Assembly: GCA_963838795.1 (NCBI GenBank)
Contig: CAWISL010000001.1
Location: 124,001-188,000 of the forward strand
DNA: 64,000 bases
Source: JAIBJN01 sp963838795
GTDB taxonomy: Bacteria > Actinomycetota > Thermoleophilia > Gaiellales > Gaiellaceae
Direction: 5' to 3'
Each line of letters starts with the position of its first letter. The stretch's first letter is position 1. Both the position numbers and the translations under genes were made by a program. Under the pieces are notes generated by a model, which saw only the letters and a list, made by a program, of their open reading frames with translations, did not search any database and was not told the DNA's origin. Shown here in pieces: positions 60,912-64,000 of the stretch.

Positions 60912-61447
60912 CCGGCGCGCTCCTCGTCGGCGGCGCGAGCTCGCGCTTCGGCTCGCCAAAGGCGCTCGCCCGCTACCAGGGAGAGGCGCTGGCCGAGCGC
61001 GCGCACCGGGTTCTCTCCCGCTCGTTCGAGCACGTGATCGTCGTCGGCAAGGCGGCGGACGAGCTCGAGCTTCCCTTTCCGGTGCTCGACGACGGGAGCG
61101 ACGTCCGGGCGGCGATCGTCGGCGTCGCGGCGGCGCTTCGCCTTGCCGACGCCGACGCGGTGGTCGTGCTTCCCACCGACATGCCCTGCGTGGGCGTCGA
61201 GCTGCTGCAGGCGCTGGCGTCCGCCGCCGAAAGGGCGGAGGCGGCGGTCCCCCACAGCGGGCCGCTGCCGGGCGCCTACCGCCGTTCGGCGCTTCCCGTC
61301 CTCGAGCGGCGCATCGCCGCGGGCGACCTCGCCCTCTACCGGGCGTGCATCGAGCTCGAGCCGCGAGTGCTCCAGTGGGACGAGGCGCTGCTTGCCAACG
61401 TCAACGAGCCGGGCGACCTTTCAGAGGAAATAGAGGGCCGGCGGTAA
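60893..61447 (+). CDS. mobA: Molybdenum cofactor guanylyltransferase
   Basis: 184 aa. The N-terminal nucleotidyltransferase loop reads LLVGGASSRFGSPKALARYQ, and V-V-V-L-P-T-D-M-P-C-V is the metal-binding Asp region. LANVNEPGDLSEEI is the usual C-terminal N-x-N-x-P-x-D motif. It attaches GMP to molybdopterin to make the bis-MGD cofactor for FdhA. GTG start inside the end of fdhD. Confidence 0.92.
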   Translation: MANRNVAGALLVGGASSRFGSPKALARYQGEALAERAHRVLSRSFEHVIVVGKAADELELPFPVLDDGSDVRAAIVGVAAALRLADADAVVVLPTDMPCVGVELLQALASAAERAEAAVPHSGPLPGAYRRSALPVLERRIAAGDLALYRACIELEPRVLQWDEALLANVNEPGDLSEEIEGRR

Positions 61448-61545
61448 CGACCCAGGTTCCAATCCAGGAGGCAAACGCCGGCCACGCCCAGTCTAGTGGG
61501 CCGCTAAGGGATCGTTAGGGGAACATTGTGAATTGTTGGCAACAC

Positions 61546-61575
61546 TTGACACTAGATGACTGAAGTCTTAGTGTC
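61546..61575 (+). promoter_or_regulatory. Promoter with overlapping inverted repeat, upstream of the RTX-repeat gene
   Basis: TTGACA (61546-61551), 17-nt spacer, TAGTGT (61569-61574). GACACTA (61548-61554) and TAGTGTC (61569-61575) form a perfect inverted repeat spanning the promoter, with an inner GACT/AGTC pair. This would suit a repressor or a start-site hairpin. Leader to the ATG at 61692 is about 110 nt. Confidence 0.5.
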
Positions 61576-61691
61576 GGCGCCGGTTCCAATCCACGCCGTC
61601 AGGAGGCAGCTGTCCTTGGCTGCCACAGGCCCCAGGCGCCTCCGGCCGTAAGCGCTCAAGCCTGCCTGATGCCATCCGAAGGAGGCTTGCC

Positions 61692-63924
61692 ATGAGGCAG
61701 TACGGCACGAACCTCGGGGGAGAATCGGCTAGGGGTGCGATGCGCCCAACCGCGGGTCGAGCGGCGCGACGTCGCGCCGCTCTCGTGGGTGTGCTCTCTT
61801 TGTTCGTGCTCTGCGTCCAGCTGACGTTGGCGGCGCCGGCCGGGGCCGTTCCACTCACAGGAGGCTTCTCGCCGATGATCATCGGCGAGCGGGCCGACCT
61901 GAACGGGGACGGCGTCGTGAACGGGGCGGACGACTCGAACGCGTTCTACGGCGACACCAGCATCATCAACGGGAGGCTCGACTGCGATGCCTGGGGATCG
62001 CCGAACTCCGGTGCCGAAGGTAACGGCCTGATCGACGGCCAACGACGATTGCATCCTCGTCGGCTACGACGGGACCGTGGACGGCGTCACGATTCAGGTC
62101 TCGGGCGGCGACTTCGAGGTTGCCAACGGCCGGCTGCCGACCGTCTTCAACGCTGCGGAACCGGACAACCCTGACATCGGCGACTCCGACTTCGCCTGGT
62201 CGGCGATCGGCGGAAGGGTCGACTCGAACGGCAATGAGACAATCGACGGCGAGGACTGCCACTTCGGGATCATCGGGGATGCCGACATCCTCGGGAATCC
62301 CGGGGCGAACCAGTGCGGCTTCGTCTCGGCTCCGCCGGCGCCAACAACGGGTAGGTGGACCTGAACAGCGACACGGTCATCACGGTGCTCGGGGATCTCG
62401 TGCGCCGACGGGTGCTTCTTCGGCCTCGACGTCGTCACTGGCCTGGTGCAGTCGTCTGGGCCCGACACCATCGCGCTCGACCCGCCCACCTCTACGAACA
62501 CGGTCGGCGAGGACCACCTCGTGACAGCCACGGTCGAGGACGAGTTCGGGAATCCGATCGTAGGCGAGGCGGTCCACTTCGCTGTTACCGGGGCCGGCAC
62601 TCCCGATCCGGCGAGCGGCGACGTCGACACCGACGCGGCCGGTGAGGCGGACTTCACGTTCACGAACGAGGCGCCTGGCACGAACACGATCACGGCGTGC
62701 GTCGACGCCGACGCCGGCCTGGACTGCGATGCCGGCGAGCTGAGCACCACGGCAACGAAGACGTGGGAAGCGGGCCCGCCGTTCGCCATCACGCTCGAGC
62801 CGGCGACGGATACGAACCCCGTCGGCGCTGCTCACTTGCTGACGGCCACGGTCGCGGACGAGTTCGGGAACCCGCTGGCCGGAGAGGATGTCCACTTCGA
62901 CGTCACGGGCACTGCCACGCCCGTGCCGGCCACCGGTAACGATGAGACCGACGCTGCCGGTCAAGCGACGTTCACCTTTACGAACGCGAACGCCGGGACG
63001 AACACGGTCACAGCGTGCGTCGATGCAGACGCCGGCTCGGACTGCGACGGAGGCGAGCTGAGCGACACGGCCACGAAGGCGTGGGAAGTTCGGGTGGCCG
63101 ACAGCATCGCCCTCACTCCGCCGACGGAAACAAACGACGTCGGCACCGACCACGTCGTGACGGCCACCGTGCTAGACCAGTTCGGTGACCCGCTCGCGGG
63201 CGCGGACGTCCACTTCGCTGTCAGCGGAGGGGGCACGCCCGACCCGGCCAGCGGCGAAGGCCTGACGAACGCGGCCGGCCAGGCTACGTTCACGTTCACG
63301 AACGACACCGAGGCGACGAACACGATCACGGGGTGCATCGACGACGACCCCGCGAACAACGCCTGCGACGCGGGCGAGCTGACCGCCACGGCCACGAAGA
63401 CCTGGGAGGAGCTCGAATGCCCAGGCTTCGAGGGTGATCCGCGGAACCAGGTCGTCGGAACCTCAGGGCCTAACGATCTGTCCGGGACCTCCGGTGACGA
63501 CATCATCTGCGGACTCGGCGGCAACGACATCCTTCGCGGGATGGGCGGCAACGACCTCCTCCTCGGAGGGGCCGGCGCCGACGAGGCCATTGGCGGTGGA
63601 GGCGCCGACGAGGCGCAGGGCGCCGGTGGCACTGACGAGCTCAACGGAGGAGGCGGGAACGACCTCCTGCTCGGCCAGGGCAGCAACGACGTCCTCCTGG
63701 GCGGAGCGGGCGCCGACGAAGCCCAAGGCGGCGCGGGCGCCGACACGGCCCGCGGCGGCGACGGCCGAGACGAGCTCCGCGGAGGAGACGGAGCCGACGA
63801 CCTCTTCGGCCAAGCCGGAAACGACTCCCTCTTCGGCCAGGCCGGCAACGACCTCTTGAACGGCGGGGGCGGCAACGACCACTGCAACGGGGGTGGTGGG
63901 AACAACACCTTCACGAGCTGCTAG
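61692..63924 (+). CDS. Secreted Big-domain/RTX calcium-binding repeat protein, several frameshifts
   Basis: About 744 aa once frames are joined. After a basic lead comes a signal helix (RRAALVGVLSLFVLCVQLTL). Dockerin/EF-like Asp-rich loops follow (RADLNGDGVVNGADDSNAFY and similar). Three Ig-like units of exactly 106 aa start at 62464, 62782 and 63100. From ~63466 RTX nonapeptides (G-G-x-G-x-D-x-L) run to the stop. Indels near 62040 (+1), 62340-62355 (with a TAG) and 62402 (+1) break the frame. AAGGAGG precedes the ATG. Likely a calcium-stabilised surface protein. Confidence 0.75.
62464..63417 (+). repeat. Three tandem 318-nt repeats (Ig-like units)
   Basis: Units begin at 62464, 62782 and 63100, period 318 nt. 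Each encodes V-T-A-T-V-x-D-x-F-G-[ND]-P near the start, F-T-F-T-N in the middle and A-T-K-[TA]-W-E at the end. Divergence between units is moderate. Confidence 0.8.
63466..63912 (+). repeat. RTX-type nonapeptide repeat array
   Basis: GC-rich short repeats coding G-G-x-G-[NA]-D-[DE]-x-x units, e.g. G-G-N-D-I-L-R-G-M and G-Q-A-G-N-D-S-L-F. They would fold as a calcium-bound beta-roll after secretion. Confidence 0.8.
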
Positions 63925-63957
63925 CTAGCTGAAGGCCCGCCCTTGCACTGACGCTAC

Positions 63958-63991
63958 GGAGGAACCGGTCGGCGGCCCGACCGGTTCCTCC
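63958..63991 (+). terminator. Intrinsic-type terminator after the RTX-repeat gene
   Basis: Perfect 15-bp stem, GGAGGAACCGGTCGG (63958-63972) and CCGACCGGTTCCTCC (63977-63991), 4-nt loop, followed by CGTGTCTTC, partly U-rich in the RNA. It starts 34 nt after the stop codon. Confidence 0.85.
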
Positions 63992-64000
63992 CGTGTCTTC

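Noticed and set aside
63466..63912. CRISPR or other DNA-level repeat array
   Set aside because: Short repeats are in-frame RTX codons with no constant spacer; no CRISPR array was seen anywhere in the window.
1..64000. Insertion sequences, transposases, phage genes
   Set aside because: No transposase, integrase or terminal repeats recognised in any frame.

Overview
The window is about 70% G+C, densely packed and mostly minus-strand, with many 1-4 nt stop/start overlaps (ATGA, GTGA, TGATG). Product types (ETF with a DUF224-type ETF:quinone reductase, WYL, IclR, GntR and PucR regulators, PRC-barrel, DrrAB-like ABC exporter, RTX secreted protein) and base composition suggest a deep-branching actinobacterium of the Thermoleophilia type (Gaiellales/Solirubrobacterales). 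That placement is inference; no rRNA gene is present.

Layout. 1-1456: truncated zinc alcohol dehydrogenase and a PEBP lipoprotein. 1453-6850: operon led by a SELENBP1/methanethiol-oxidase-type protein, then a 44-aa membrane peptide, a TetR regulator, two tandem alpha/beta hydrolases (one frameshifted), a glycosyltransferase and an NTF2-like protein; a promoter overlapped by two tandem palindromes precedes it. 6989-14173: trimethylamine dehydrogenase, EtfB, EtfA, ETF:menaquinone reductase-like protein and a GcvT-like methyltransferase. 14258-18392: stress protein, APC permease, aldehyde dehydrogenase. 18403-25268: GNAT, GMC oxidoreductase, LLM flavoprotein, GlcD-like and GlcF-like proteins. 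25327-27317: class I amidotransferase, EamA exporter, PRC-barrel. 27331-30592: divergent GcvT/IclR and FAD amine oxidase. 30577-34812: antiporter, small membrane proteins, Amt and its satellites. 34813-50720: N-methylglutamate pathway and folate C1 genes with GntR and PucR-type regulators. 51155-52983: sulfatase and RidA. 53079-61447: selenocysteine formate dehydrogenase, NuoE-NuoF fusion, FdhD, MobA, with a WYL regulator and an ABC exporter between. 61692-63924: secreted Big/RTX repeat protein.

How it fits together. Trimethylamine can be demethylated by the dehydrogenase, electrons going to ETF and then to quinone. Methylamine is captured by GmaS as gamma-glutamylmethylamide, converted to N-methylglutamate by MgsABC, and oxidised by a sarcosine-oxidase-like MgdABCD to methylene-tetrahydrofolate. 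FolD, FchA and Fhs take this to formate, and the formate dehydrogenase oxidises it to CO2 with NAD+. Amt, the GcvT-like proteins and the FAD amine oxidase extend a methylated-amine theme. The window thus looks like a methylotrophy/methylamine-dissimilation island.

Quality caution. At least nine otherwise intact genes carry single-base frameshifts, and two genes have ATA where the start is expected. Consensus errors are the simplest explanation, so those genes are annotated as one CDS across the shift.
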